Shown: positions 1 through 5,289, counted from the stretch's first letter. The stretch: 5,289 nt of DNA from Actinomycetes bacterium (GCA_023432305.1 JAEYUT010000103.1:1-5289); one strand, 5' to 3'. The notes: generated from the letters alone by a model not told the origin. Made by a program: numbers and translations.

Positions 1-936
1 GTTCTCGACGCCCTCGCGGGCTTCGCAGAGCCGCAGGCGCAGATGGACCACGACCCGCTGCCCGCGGGACTCCGCACGCTCTTCGACGCGGTCGATGCCG
101 GCGAGATGGTCGAACGCGAACTCGACATGATGCGCGCCGACGGCAGCACCGTGCCCGTGCGCCTCGTCATCACGCAGCGATTCGACGGCAGCCGCACCCC
201 CATCGGCTACCTTCTGGTCGCCAGCGACGAGACGCGCGCGATCGAAGTCGCCCGGATGAAGGACGAGTTCGTCGGCATGATCTCGCACGAGCTGCGCACC
301 CCGCTCAGCTCCATCCTCGGCTACCTCGAGCTGCTGCGCGACGACCCCCAGAATCCGCTCACCGACGAGCAGCTCCAGTTCCTCGGGATCGCCGAGCGCA
401 ACGCGCAGCGCCTCCTGCGACTCGGCGGAGACCTGCTGTTCACGGCGCAGGTCGAGTCGGGTCACTTCGCCCTCGAGACGCGCGAGTGCGACGTCAGCGC
501 CCTCGTCGAGGCGGCGGTCGAATCGGCCAGGCCGGCAGCCGAGAACGCGTGCGTGCGGCTGCGCATCGGAGGCCCATCCGAGCCGGTCGTCGCGCGCGTC
601 GATCCGGTGCGGATCTCCCAGGCGGTCGACAATCTCGTCTCCAACGCGCTCAAGTTCACCCCCACCGAGGGCGAGGTCGTCGTGACGCTGTCTCAGACGA
701 GCCGCTACCTGGTGATCTCGGTGCGCGACACCGGCGTGGGCATCCCCGCCGACGAGCTCGATCGGCTCTTCACACGGTTCTTCCGCGCCTCCACGGCCAC
801 CCGCAACGCGCTGCCGGGCGTCGGCCTCGGCCTCAACATCACGAAGGCCATCGTCACCGCGCACCGGGGGCGCATGGAGGTGTCGAGCGAGGTGGGCGTG
901 GGAACCGAGTTCCGGATGATCATCCCGCTCGACTAG
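1..936 (+). CDS. PAS-type sensor histidine kinase, C-terminal part (5' end outside window)
   Basis: This is the sensor half of a two-component system: it autophosphorylates on histidine and passes the phosphate to a response regulator that is not in this window. The frame is open from base 1, so the first internal ATG (43) is probably not the true start; 311 residues are visible. In visible numbering, residues ~25-85 look like the end of a PAS domain (RADGSTVPVR, then GYLLVASDET). The HisKA H-box follows with phospho-acceptor H96 in SHELRTPL. The ATPase domain shows the N-box (N211, N215 in DNLVSNALKF), the G1 box (DTGVGIP from D243), an F-box (LFTRFFRAS) and the G2 box (GVGLGLNITKAI from G273). 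All catalytic motifs are intact. No membrane segment is visible in this part; sensor and any membrane domains would lie upstream. It ends TAG, 12 bp from the convergent aldo/keto reductase. The signal sensed cannot be inferred. Family assignment is very secure. Confidence 0.95.
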   Translation, partial: VLDALAGFAEPQAQMDHDPLPAGLRTLFDAVDAGEMVERELDMMRADGSTVPVRLVITQRFDGSRTPIGYLLVASDETRAIEVARMKDEFVGMISHELRTPLSSILGYLELLRDDPQNPLTDEQLQFLGIAERNAQRLLRLGGDLLFTAQVESGHFALETRECDVSALVEAAVESARPAAENACVRLRIGGPSEPVVARVDPVRISQAVDNLVSNALKFTPTEGEVVVTLSQTSRYLVISVRDTGVGIPADELDRLFTRFFRASTATRNALPGVGLGLNITKAIVTAHRGRMEVSSEVGVGTEFRMIIPLD

Positions 937-948
937 CAGACGGCCCGA

Positions 949-1839
949 TCAGTCGGTGGGAGGCGCAGGCGGCGTACCGAGTGCGTCGAGCGCCGCCCAG
1001 AAGCCCTCGTCGATGGTCGCGTCGACGTGCCGCTGCAGCTCGTCGAGGCGCTCGATCGAGTTGACTCCCACAACGGTCGTGTGGATGCGCGGGTCGCGCA
1101 TCGAGAAGTGCAGCGCCGCCGCCGCGGGCTCGATGCCCCACTCCCCGCACAGGGCACGGAAGGCGTCGACGTGCGTGAGGAACTCATCGCTCGGCTCCGA
1201 GTAGCCGTAGGTGCGCCCGCGGAAGTTCTCGCCGGCGAGGATGCCGGCCCCGAACGGGGCGGCGTTGAACACCGTCATGCCGCGCTCCGTGGCGAGGTCG
1301 ATGAGGTGATCGGCGGCGCGGTTCACGACCGTGTACCGATTGTGAGTGAGAACGACGTCGAAGGCGTCGGTCTGCACGTACTCCTCCATGAGGGGGATCG
1401 TGCCGGCCGCGACCCCGATCGCCCCGATGCGGCCCTGGTCGCGCAGCTTCAGCAGCGCCTCCACGGGACCGCCGGGCGCCATCGCCTGGGCGACCGAGAT
1501 GGTGTACGGGTCATGCAGCTGGTAGAGCGGCAGAGTCTCGAGCCCCAGACGCTCCGTCGACTCCTCGAAGGAGCGCTTCATCCGCTCGCCCGAGAACGCG
1601 CCGGTGACCGGATCCTGGTCGCCCTTCGAGAAGATCACATGGCCCTCGGGGAGCCCGCCGAGCTCGCGGATCGCATCGCCGAGAAGACGCTCGCTCATGC
1701 CATCGGCGTAGTTGTTGGAGGTGTCGGTCTGCCGGAACGACGACGTGAGGATGGCCTTCGCGAGCGCGAAGTCCGCGCCGGGACGTTTGCCGAGGCCGGA
1801 CGTGCCGATCGTGACAGGCTGCAGATCGTGGTGGAGCAT
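949..1839 (-). CDS. aldo/keto reductase
   Basis: This is a 296-residue NAD(P)-dependent oxidoreductase of the aldo/keto reductase superfamily, a cytosolic TIM-barrel enzyme interconverting carbonyls and alcohols. The catalytic tetrad is readable: D39 (RQTDTSNNY), Y44 (NNYADG), K72 (FSKGD) and H109 (YQLHDP). An N-terminal IGTSGLG motif and a C-terminal cofactor-loop-like stretch (TTVVGVNSIERLDEL, ~254-268) also fit, and the length is normal. The overall pattern resembles the branch containing D-threo-aldose / L-fucose 1-dehydrogenases, so a sugar or sugar-like substrate is plausible but unproven. The same frame stays open far upstream to about 2601, but that extension runs over the GDSL gene in another frame and has no family similarity. 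The ATG at 1839 (MLHHDLQPVTIG) is therefore chosen, and a TAnnnT hexamer 6 nt upstream supports it. It lies 26 bp after the GDSL gene on the same strand. Confidence 0.92.
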   Translation of the reverse strand: MLHHDLQPVTIGTSGLGKRPGADFALAKAILTSSFRQTDTSNNYADGMSERLLGDAIRELGGLPEGHVIFSKGDQDPVTGAFSGERMKRSFEESTERLGLETLPLYQLHDPYTISVAQAMAPGGPVEALLKLRDQGRIGAIGVAAGTIPLMEEYVQTDAFDVVLTHNRYTVVNRAADHLIDLATERGMTVFNAAPFGAGILAGENFRGRTYGYSEPSDEFLTHVDAFRALCGEWGIEPAAAALHFSMRDPRIHTTVVGVNSIERLDELQRHVDATIDEGFWAALDALGTPPAPPTD

Positions 1840-1845
1840 CCCCCC

Positions 1846-1851
1846 AGAGTA
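1846..1851 (-). promoter_or_regulatory. putative -10 element (TACTCT) of a leaderless promoter for the aldo/keto reductase
   Basis: On the minus strand the sequence reads TACTCT, then six G residues, then the ATG at 1839. A TAnnnT hexamer six bases before the start codon is the layout expected when transcription begins at the A of ATG. The G run directly abuts the ATG and is too close to act as a normal Shine-Dalgarno site. No convincing -35 hexamer is visible 16-19 bp upstream, which is common in high-GC actinobacteria. This is inference from spacing, strengthened by two other genes here with the same arrangement. Confidence 0.5.
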
Positions 1852-1865
1852 GAGGGGAGGAGCCC

Positions 1866-2477
1866 TCAGCGCTGGAGCGCCCCCTCCGCCGCCTCCCACG
1901 CCTCGGCGATGAGCTCGGCACCCAGCGGGGTCGGGTGCACGCCGTCCGCCGCGATCTCGACCGCCCCGTGATGCGCGGCAGCCGTGGTGAGGATGCGATG
2001 CAGCGGCACGAAAGCCGCGTCGTGCTCCTCCGCGAGGGAGGCGACCGCGTCGCGTTTGCCCTCCAGGTCGTCGAGCCAGTCGAACTGCTCGTCCGCGATC
2101 GGCAGGAGGAACGGCTCGACGAGCACCAGCCGCGGGCTCCCTGCCGCGAGGGCGCGCTCGATCAGGCCCCGATAGATGGACTCGAACGTCTTCGCGTCGG
2201 TGGGCGTGCCCTCGTCGAAGCGCCGCCAGGTGTCGTTGATGCCCACCGAGACCGAGAGCGTCCCCGGGTTCAGGGCGAGCACATCCTCGCCCCATCGCGC
2301 CTCGAGGTCGCCGATGCGGTCGCCGCTGACACCGCGATTGACCACCTCGCGCCGATCCCCGCGCACCCGCAGAGCCTCCGCCGCAAGGCGCACATAGCCG
2401 AAGCCGAGACCCTCGGGGTCGTCGCGGCGATGAGCGTCCGTGATGGAGTCGCCGATGAACACGATCGGTCGAGTCAT
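1866..2477 (-). CDS. GDSL/SGNH-family esterase (lipase/acylhydrolase)
   Basis: This is a 203-residue serine hydrolase of the SGNH/GDSL family, which cleaves small acyl esters (acetyl groups on sugars, short-chain esters, lysophospholipids). All four blocks are present: block I FIGDSITD with nucleophile S11; block II with G52 in NRGVSGDRIGD; block III VGIND with N81; block V DGVHPT with D178 and H181. The protein starts right at block I with no signal peptide, so it is probably cytoplasmic. The reading frame continues upstream of 2477 without a stop, but that part is arginine-rich antisense of the divergent hydrolase. The ATG at 2477 (MTRPIVFIGDS) is chosen because block I normally starts within the first ten residues and a TACTCT element lies 6 nt upstream. 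It is divergent from the alpha/beta hydrolase and followed 26 bp later by the aldo/keto reductase. The natural substrate is not deducible. Confidence 0.94.
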   Translation of the reverse strand: MTRPIVFIGDSITDAHRRDDPEGLGFGYVRLAAEALRVRGDRREVVNRGVSGDRIGDLEARWGEDVLALNPGTLSVSVGINDTWRRFDEGTPTDAKTFESIYRGLIERALAAGSPRLVLVEPFLLPIADEQFDWLDDLEGKRDAVASLAEEHDAAFVPLHRILTTAAAHHGAVEIAADGVHPTPLGAELIAEAWEAAEGALQR

Positions 2478-2486
2478 CTGGCCAGA
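2477..2486. repeat. 10-bp perfect palindrome (TCTGGCCAGA) at the GDSL start
   Basis: TCTGGCCAGA is its own reverse complement. It covers the first base of the GDSL start codon and runs into the proposed -10 element, so a dimeric regulator bound here would block initiation. A palindrome of this length is expected a few times by chance in 5 kb, so only its position makes it notable. No regulator gene lies next to it in the window. Confidence 0.2.
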
Positions 2487-2489
2487 GTA
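2484..2489 (-). promoter_or_regulatory. putative -10 element (TACTCT) of a leaderless promoter for the GDSL esterase
   Basis: The minus strand reads TACTCT, then GGCCAG, then the ATG at 2477, so the hexamer sits exactly 6 nt before the start codon. No purine-rich Shine-Dalgarno site occurs at the usual distance. The eight bases TACTCTGG are identical to those ahead of the aldo/keto reductase. Any -35 contact would fall at about 2506-2514, inside the 5' end of the divergent hydrolase gene, so initiation on the two strands may interfere. No clear -35 consensus is seen. Confidence 0.5.
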
Positions 2490-2498
2490 ACGACGAAG

Positions 2499-2525
2499 AT
2501 GGACGAATGGATGGGTTGCACATGA
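2499..2525 (+). other. possible 8-codon leader ORF overlapping the hydrolase start
   Basis: ATG at 2499 opens a short frame encoding MDEWMGCT and stopping at TGA 2523-2525. The stop overlaps the in-frame hydrolase ATG at 2522 as ATGA, the geometry of translational coupling. No good ribosome binding site precedes it, and there is no amino-acid run suggesting attenuation. It could equally be chance, especially if the hydrolase starts at 2507. Confidence 0.1.
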
Positions 2526-3139
2526 TCGTCCTCCCCGGTGGCGGGTACCGCCGCCACGCCCCGCACGAAGGCGAGCCGGTGGCTGAGTGGCTGCGGAGCA
2601 TCGGGCTCGCGGCGAGCGTGTTCGCCTACCCGGTGAAGACCCGGCACCCGGCACCGCTCGACGCCGTGCGCGCCGAAATCCGCCGGATCCGCGACGCGGG
2701 GGCGCCGCGCGTGGGCGTCATCGGGTTCTCGGCGGGCGGTCACGCGGCCGGCATGGCCGCCTACACGCCCGGGGCGAGCCCGGCGGAGCGCGTGGATGTC
2801 GCCGTGCTCGGGTACCCCGTCGTGTCGATGATGCTCGACGAGCACCGCGGATCCCGCGAGAAGCTCCTCGGCGCGGACGCCACGTGGGAGGCACGCGCGG
2901 CCACCTCGCTCGATCTGCTCGTCACCGCATCCGCCCCGCCGACCTTCGTGTGGCACACCGCCGACGACGCCGTCGTGCCCGTGCAGCACACCTACCTGCT
3001 GGGCATGGCCCTCGCCGGGCGCGCGGTCCCCCACGAAGTGCACGTGCTGCCGAGCGGGAAGCACGGGCTGGGGCTCGCCGAGGGTGAGCCTGCGTCGGTG
3101 TGGGCGGGCCTGTGCGCGCAGTGGCTCGCGCGGCTCTAG
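2507..3139 (+). CDS. small alpha/beta-hydrolase fold esterase
   Basis: This is a 210-residue serine hydrolase of the esterase/acetyl-xylan-esterase-like alpha/beta hydrolase group, likely cytoplasmic and active on short acyl esters. Numbered from ATG 2507, the oxyanion-loop motif is LPGGGY (residues 9-14), the nucleophile is S75 in the elbow GFSAGGH, the acid is probably D153 in WHTADDAVVP, and the base is H186 in SGKHGLGLA. No signal peptide is present. The protein opens almost directly on the strand before the oxyanion loop and is shorter than many relatives (250-300 residues), so the N-terminal strands are reduced or absent. The start is uncertain: ATG 2507, TTG 2516 and ATG 2522 (MIVLPGGGY) are all in frame, and none has a strong ribosome binding site; a weak GGATGGG precedes 2522. 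The gene is divergent from the GDSL esterase by 29-44 bp and ends TAG 7 bp from the convergent flavoprotein gene. Substrate unknown. Confidence 0.9.
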   Translation: MDGLHMIVLPGGGYRRHAPHEGEPVAEWLRSIGLAASVFAYPVKTRHPAPLDAVRAEIRRIRDAGAPRVGVIGFSAGGHAAGMAAYTPGASPAERVDVAVLGYPVVSMMLDEHRGSREKLLGADATWEARAATSLDLLVTASAPPTFVWHTADDAVVPVQHTYLLGMALAGRAVPHEVHVLPSGKHGLGLAEGEPASVWAGLCAQWLARL

Positions 3140-3146
3140 CTGCGGC

Positions 3147-4268
3147 TCACGCCGGCGCGCCGAGGAGGTTCGCCGCGACCGTCGCATGCACCGACTCGGT
3201 GTCGGAGGGGTGATAGATGCCCGCGAGCACATCCCGCTGCAGACGCGCCAGCTCGCTCGACGAGCGGTAGCCGCCTCCCCCCGCGACGCGCATCGCCTGA
3301 TCGACGACATACCGTGCCGTCTCGGTGGCGCGGTGCTTGAGCCCTGTGAGGTCGCGGAACCAGCGCGGGCCGCGGTCGACGAGACCGTCGACGTCGCGCG
3401 CCACAGCCTCCAGCTGCGGGGCGAGCGCGTCGAGCGCGAGGGCCGCATCCGCGATGCGCCACCGGATGTCGGGGTCGGTCGCGTACGTCGCTCCTCCGCG
3501 CTGCAGGCTCGTGCGGCGGTGGGCCGCCTCGACCGCGAGCTCGAGCGCCCGGTCCGCGATGCCCGCGTACACGGCGGCGATGAGGGTCAGGAAGTTCGCG
3601 AACAGGGCGAAGACGAACGGATCCGCGTTGGGCCCGACGGGCAGGAACCGCACGATCCGCTCATCCGGGATCACCGCGCCGTCGAGCTTCGTGGTGTGCG
3701 ACTGGGTGGCGCGCATGCCGAGCGTGTCCCAGTCGTCGAGGATCGTGACGCCGCCGTCGTCGCGCGTGAGCACTCCGTGCACGAGGCGCGGGGCGTCGTC
3801 GCCCTCTGTCTGCTTGCCGAAGACGATGAGCCGGGTCCATGCGGGGGCGAGCGAGGTGAAGATCTTGGTGCCCGTGAAGGAGTAACCGGCGACGGGGGTC
3901 TCCACGCGCTCGACGGTCGTGAGCGAGTCCCACATCACCAGGTCGTTGCCCGGCTCGGAATTGCCGAACGCGAACAGCTCCCCCGCCTCCGCATCCGCGA
4001 GGATCCAGGCGAGGGAGTCATCGCCGCGCTCCGCGAGCGCGTGGGCCATCCCCACCACCACGAGGTGCATGTTCACGGCGAGCGCCGTCGCGGGAGCGTA
4101 CGCGGCGAGCAGACGCTGATCGGCGACCGCCTGCGAGAGGCTCCGCGGGCGAAGGTAGCCGGCCTCGCGGAGGGCGGCGAGATCCTCGTGGAAGAAGCGG
4201 TTGTCGCGGTCGTAGTCGGCGGCACGCGAGCGGATCCCCGCGAGCATGGCCTCAGTCAGCACACTCAC
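3147..4268 (-). CDS. acyl-CoA dehydrogenase-superfamily flavoprotein
   Basis: This is a 373-residue protein with the acyl-CoA dehydrogenase fold: a helical N-domain, a central beta domain and a C-terminal helical bundle, expected to bind FAD or FMN in the cytosol. Recognisable segments are PATALAVNMH (59-68), FTGTKIFTSLAP (131-142), the beta-domain signature WDTLGMRATQSH (180-191) and the C-terminal GGGGY (330-334). The acyl-CoA dehydrogenase catalytic Glu is not at an obvious canonical site. The C-terminus reads YHPSDTESVH, with E358 a candidate, so a flavin monooxygenase of the DszC-like branch is an alternative. After GYL (38-40) the usual VPxxxGGxG stretch is missing and the sequence jumps to SLSQAVADQRLL. 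The start is GTG 4268, preceded at 6 nt by TAGCCT; GTG 4262 and ATG 4247 are in-frame alternatives. It lies 54 bp downstream of the oxidoreductase gene on the same strand. The exact substrate cannot be read from sequence. Confidence 0.9.
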   Translation of the reverse strand: MSVLTEAMLAGIRSRAADYDRDNRFFHEDLAALREAGYLRPRSLSQAVADQRLLAAYAPATALAVNMHLVVVGMAHALAERGDDSLAWILADAEAGELFAFGNSEPGNDLVMWDSLTTVERVETPVAGYSFTGTKIFTSLAPAWTRLIVFGKQTEGDDAPRLVHGVLTRDDGGVTILDDWDTLGMRATQSHTTKLDGAVIPDERIVRFLPVGPNADPFVFALFANFLTLIAAVYAGIADRALELAVEAAHRRTSLQRGGATYATDPDIRWRIADAALALDALAPQLEAVARDVDGLVDRGPRWFRDLTGLKHRATETARYVVDQAMRVAGGGGYRSSSELARLQRDVLAGIYHPSDTESVHATVAANLLGAPA

Positions 4269-4274
4269 CCCAGC

Positions 4275-4280
4275 AGGCTA
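4275..4280 (-). promoter_or_regulatory. putative -10 element (TAGCCT) of a leaderless promoter for the flavoprotein gene
   Basis: In the 54-bp gap the minus strand reads TAGCCT, then GCTGGG, then GTG at 4268: the same TAnnnT-6 nt-start layout as the two upstream-facing starts at 1839 and 2477. The spacing supports the GTG start and independent transcription of this gene from the oxidoreductase upstream. No convincing -35 hexamer is present, and the CTGGG just before GTG is too close to be a standard Shine-Dalgarno site. Confidence 0.45.
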
Positions 4281-4322
4281 CGCGTCCGGTGGCGGGGCCG
4301 TCGGAACGGGGGCGGCCGCTGA

Positions 4323-5289
4323 TCAGGCGGCGCCGAGCTGCCGCCGCGCCTCGTCGATGACGGCGAGCACCTCGATGCTCGTCTGCAGCGGATGCTCGGG
4401 AGCCTCCAGCCGCCCCTCGGCGATGTGCGCCGCGACAGCGGTCGCCTGGAAGCACAGGCCGTCGCGCCAGCGGAGCCCCGTCTCGTCCTCCCAGTGCGCG
4501 GCGCCGCCGCCCGGCCGCTCGATCCGGAACCCGCCCTGCGCCATGAACGGCTCCACCGAGATCCGCAGACCGTCGCGACCCTGCACCTCGCCGAGGATCG
4601 GCTGGTCGGTCATCATGCTCGTGAACGAGCTGCCGGTGACGGCGTCTCCGCGCGCCCAGACGACGCGCGCGTCCGCGTCGACACCCGTGGGGGCGAGCTC
4701 GCCCGTGGCGCTCACGGTGTCGGGCGCTCCCAGGCAGAAGTGCAGCCACCACAGGGTGTAGACGCCCAGGTCGAGCAGGCTCCCACCGCCGAGCGCCGGA
4801 TCGAAGGCGCGGCTCGTGGGGTCGTAGTCGAACTGCGCGGCGAAGGTCGCGGACGCCCCGAACGGCTCCCCAATCACGCCGTCATCGAGAAGGCGCCGGA
4901 TGACAGTCGTCTGCGGGATGAAGCGCGACCACATCGCCTCCATCGCGAACACGCCGGCGGTGCGTGCGGCGAGCGCGATCTCGGTCGCCTGCTCCGCCGA
5001 CACGGCGATGGGCTTCTCGACGAGCACGTGCTTGCCGGCGTCGATCGCGAGCAGCGCGAGCGCGCGGTGCTCCGTGTGGGGCGCCGCGATGTAGACGATG
5101 TCGACATCCGGATCCGCGACGAGCGCCTCGTAGCCGCCGTACGACCGCGGGATGCCGTGCTTCGCCGCGAATGCGGCCGACCGCTCGGGGGTGCGGGAGG
5201 CGACGGCGACGACGCGCTGGTCGGTGTGGGCGTGCAGCGTCGCGACCCAGTCGTTGGCGATCGCGCCGGGCGCGAGCACGCCCCAGCGC
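4323..5289 (-). CDS. Gfo/Idh/MocA-family NAD(P)-dependent oxidoreductase (5' end outside window)
   Basis: This is a cytosolic oxidoreductase of the glucose-fructose oxidoreductase / inositol dehydrogenase family; 321 residues are visible and only a few N-terminal residues are missing. A GTG at 5279 is in frame, but translation upstream reads RWG, giving the typical RWGVLAPGAIA first strand and nucleotide-binding loop, so the true start lies past the right edge. In visible numbering, the Rossmann domain covers ~1-125, with VEKP at 90-93 (K92 the conserved lysine) and EAMWSRFIP (~117-125). The substrate domain carries GGGSLLDLGVY (167-177), where Y177 matches the catalytic tyrosine of dihydrodiol dehydrogenase-like members. 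The full length of about 325-330 fits the family. The closest subgroup appears to be the dimeric dihydrodiol / D-xylose dehydrogenase-like branch, so a sugar or related polyol is the likely substrate. It ends TGA, 54 bp before the flavoprotein start on the same strand. Confidence 0.93.
   Translation of the reverse strand, partial: RWGVLAPGAIANDWVATLHAHTDQRVVAVASRTPERSAAFAAKHGIPRSYGGYEALVADPDVDIVYIAAPHTEHRALALLAIDAGKHVLVEKPIAVSAEQATEIALAARTAGVFAMEAMWSRFIPQTTVIRRLLDDGVIGEPFGASATFAAQFDYDPTSRAFDPALGGGSLLDLGVYTLWWLHFCLGAPDTVSATGELAPTGVDADARVVWARGDAVTGSSFTSMMTDQPILGEVQGRDGLRISVEPFMAQGGFRIERPGGGAAHWEDETGLRWRDGLCFQATAVAAHIAEGRLEAPEHPLQTSIEVLAVIDEARRQLGAA

Noticed and set aside
486..1064. Alternative plus-strand frame within and beyond the kinase gene
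   Set aside because: It is an arginine-rich shadow frame (+1 shift) of the kinase with no motifs.
1840..1860. CCCC...GGGG hairpin around the aldo/keto reductase promoter
   Set aside because: A 4-5 bp stem is not distinguishable from chance, and the -10/start spacing explains the site better.
1027..1971. Long plus-strand frame (about 314 codons) opposite the aldo/keto reductase
   Set aside because: It is Arg/Ala/Gly-rich with no domain motifs and lies antisense to a gene with an intact catalytic tetrad. It is a by-product of high GC and third-position bias.
1840..2601. N-terminal extension of the aldo/keto reductase frame, giving a 550-residue fusion
   Set aside because: The extension covers the GDSL gene in another frame and is low-complexity Arg/Gly/Ala. 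The family begins at the ATG at 1839.
2478..2654. N-terminal extension of the GDSL esterase to 2654
   Set aside because: The extra 59 residues are Arg/Gly-rich antisense of the hydrolase, and block I is expected at the N-terminus. ATG 2477 has promoter support.
4291..4320. GGCCG...CGGCC inverted repeat between the oxidoreductase and flavoprotein genes as a terminator
   Set aside because: The stem is only 5 bp with a 12-base loop and no U-tract, in sequence so GC-rich that such pairs are common.
3084..4322. Long plus-strand frame (about 412 codons) opposite the flavoprotein gene
   Set aside because: It has no recognisable motifs and an Arg/Glu/Val-rich shadow composition, and it overlaps the end of the hydrolase. 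The minus strand carries the clear acyl-CoA dehydrogenase signatures.

Overview
The window is a compact, very GC-rich stretch of ordinary bacterial chromosome. Strong G/C bias at third codon positions, long open antisense frames and the type of protein families point to a high-GC actinobacterium. A Microbacteriaceae-like organism (for example Microbacterium) is my best guess; this is inference from style and not a database match. I see no tRNA, rRNA, CRISPR array, insertion sequence, phage gene or attachment site.

Layout, left to right. The 3' part of a PAS-type sensor histidine kinase (1-936, +) runs off the left edge. It converges on an aldo/keto reductase (949-1839, -), which lies 26 bp downstream of a GDSL/SGNH esterase (1866-2477, -). 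The esterase is divergent, with only about 29 bp between starts, from a small alpha/beta-hydrolase esterase (2507-3139, +). That gene converges, 7 bp apart, on an acyl-CoA dehydrogenase-superfamily flavoprotein (3147-4268, -). Upstream of the flavoprotein, after a 54-bp gap, is a Gfo/Idh/MocA-type oxidoreductase (4323 to the right edge, -), whose start lies beyond the window. Genes cover nearly everything and no gap is longer than about 55 bp.

The most informative non-coding signal is promoter architecture. All three minus-strand genes whose starts are visible have a TAnnnT hexamer exactly 6 nt before the start codon (TACTCT, TACTCT, TAGCCT). This is the spacing expected of leaderless actinobacterial transcripts. 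If correct, the aldo/keto reductase and the flavoprotein each have their own promoter, despite the short same-strand gaps upstream of them.

Functionally the genes look like general accessory metabolism: two small esterases, two NAD(P)-dependent sugar/carbonyl-type oxidoreductases, one acyl-CoA dehydrogenase-like enzyme and one sensor kinase. A shared role in carbohydrate or ester catabolism is possible but not shown. I found no convincing new multi-gene system. The items worth a second look are the leaderless promoters, an apparent internal loss in the flavoprotein, and the crowded divergent start region at about 2475-2525.
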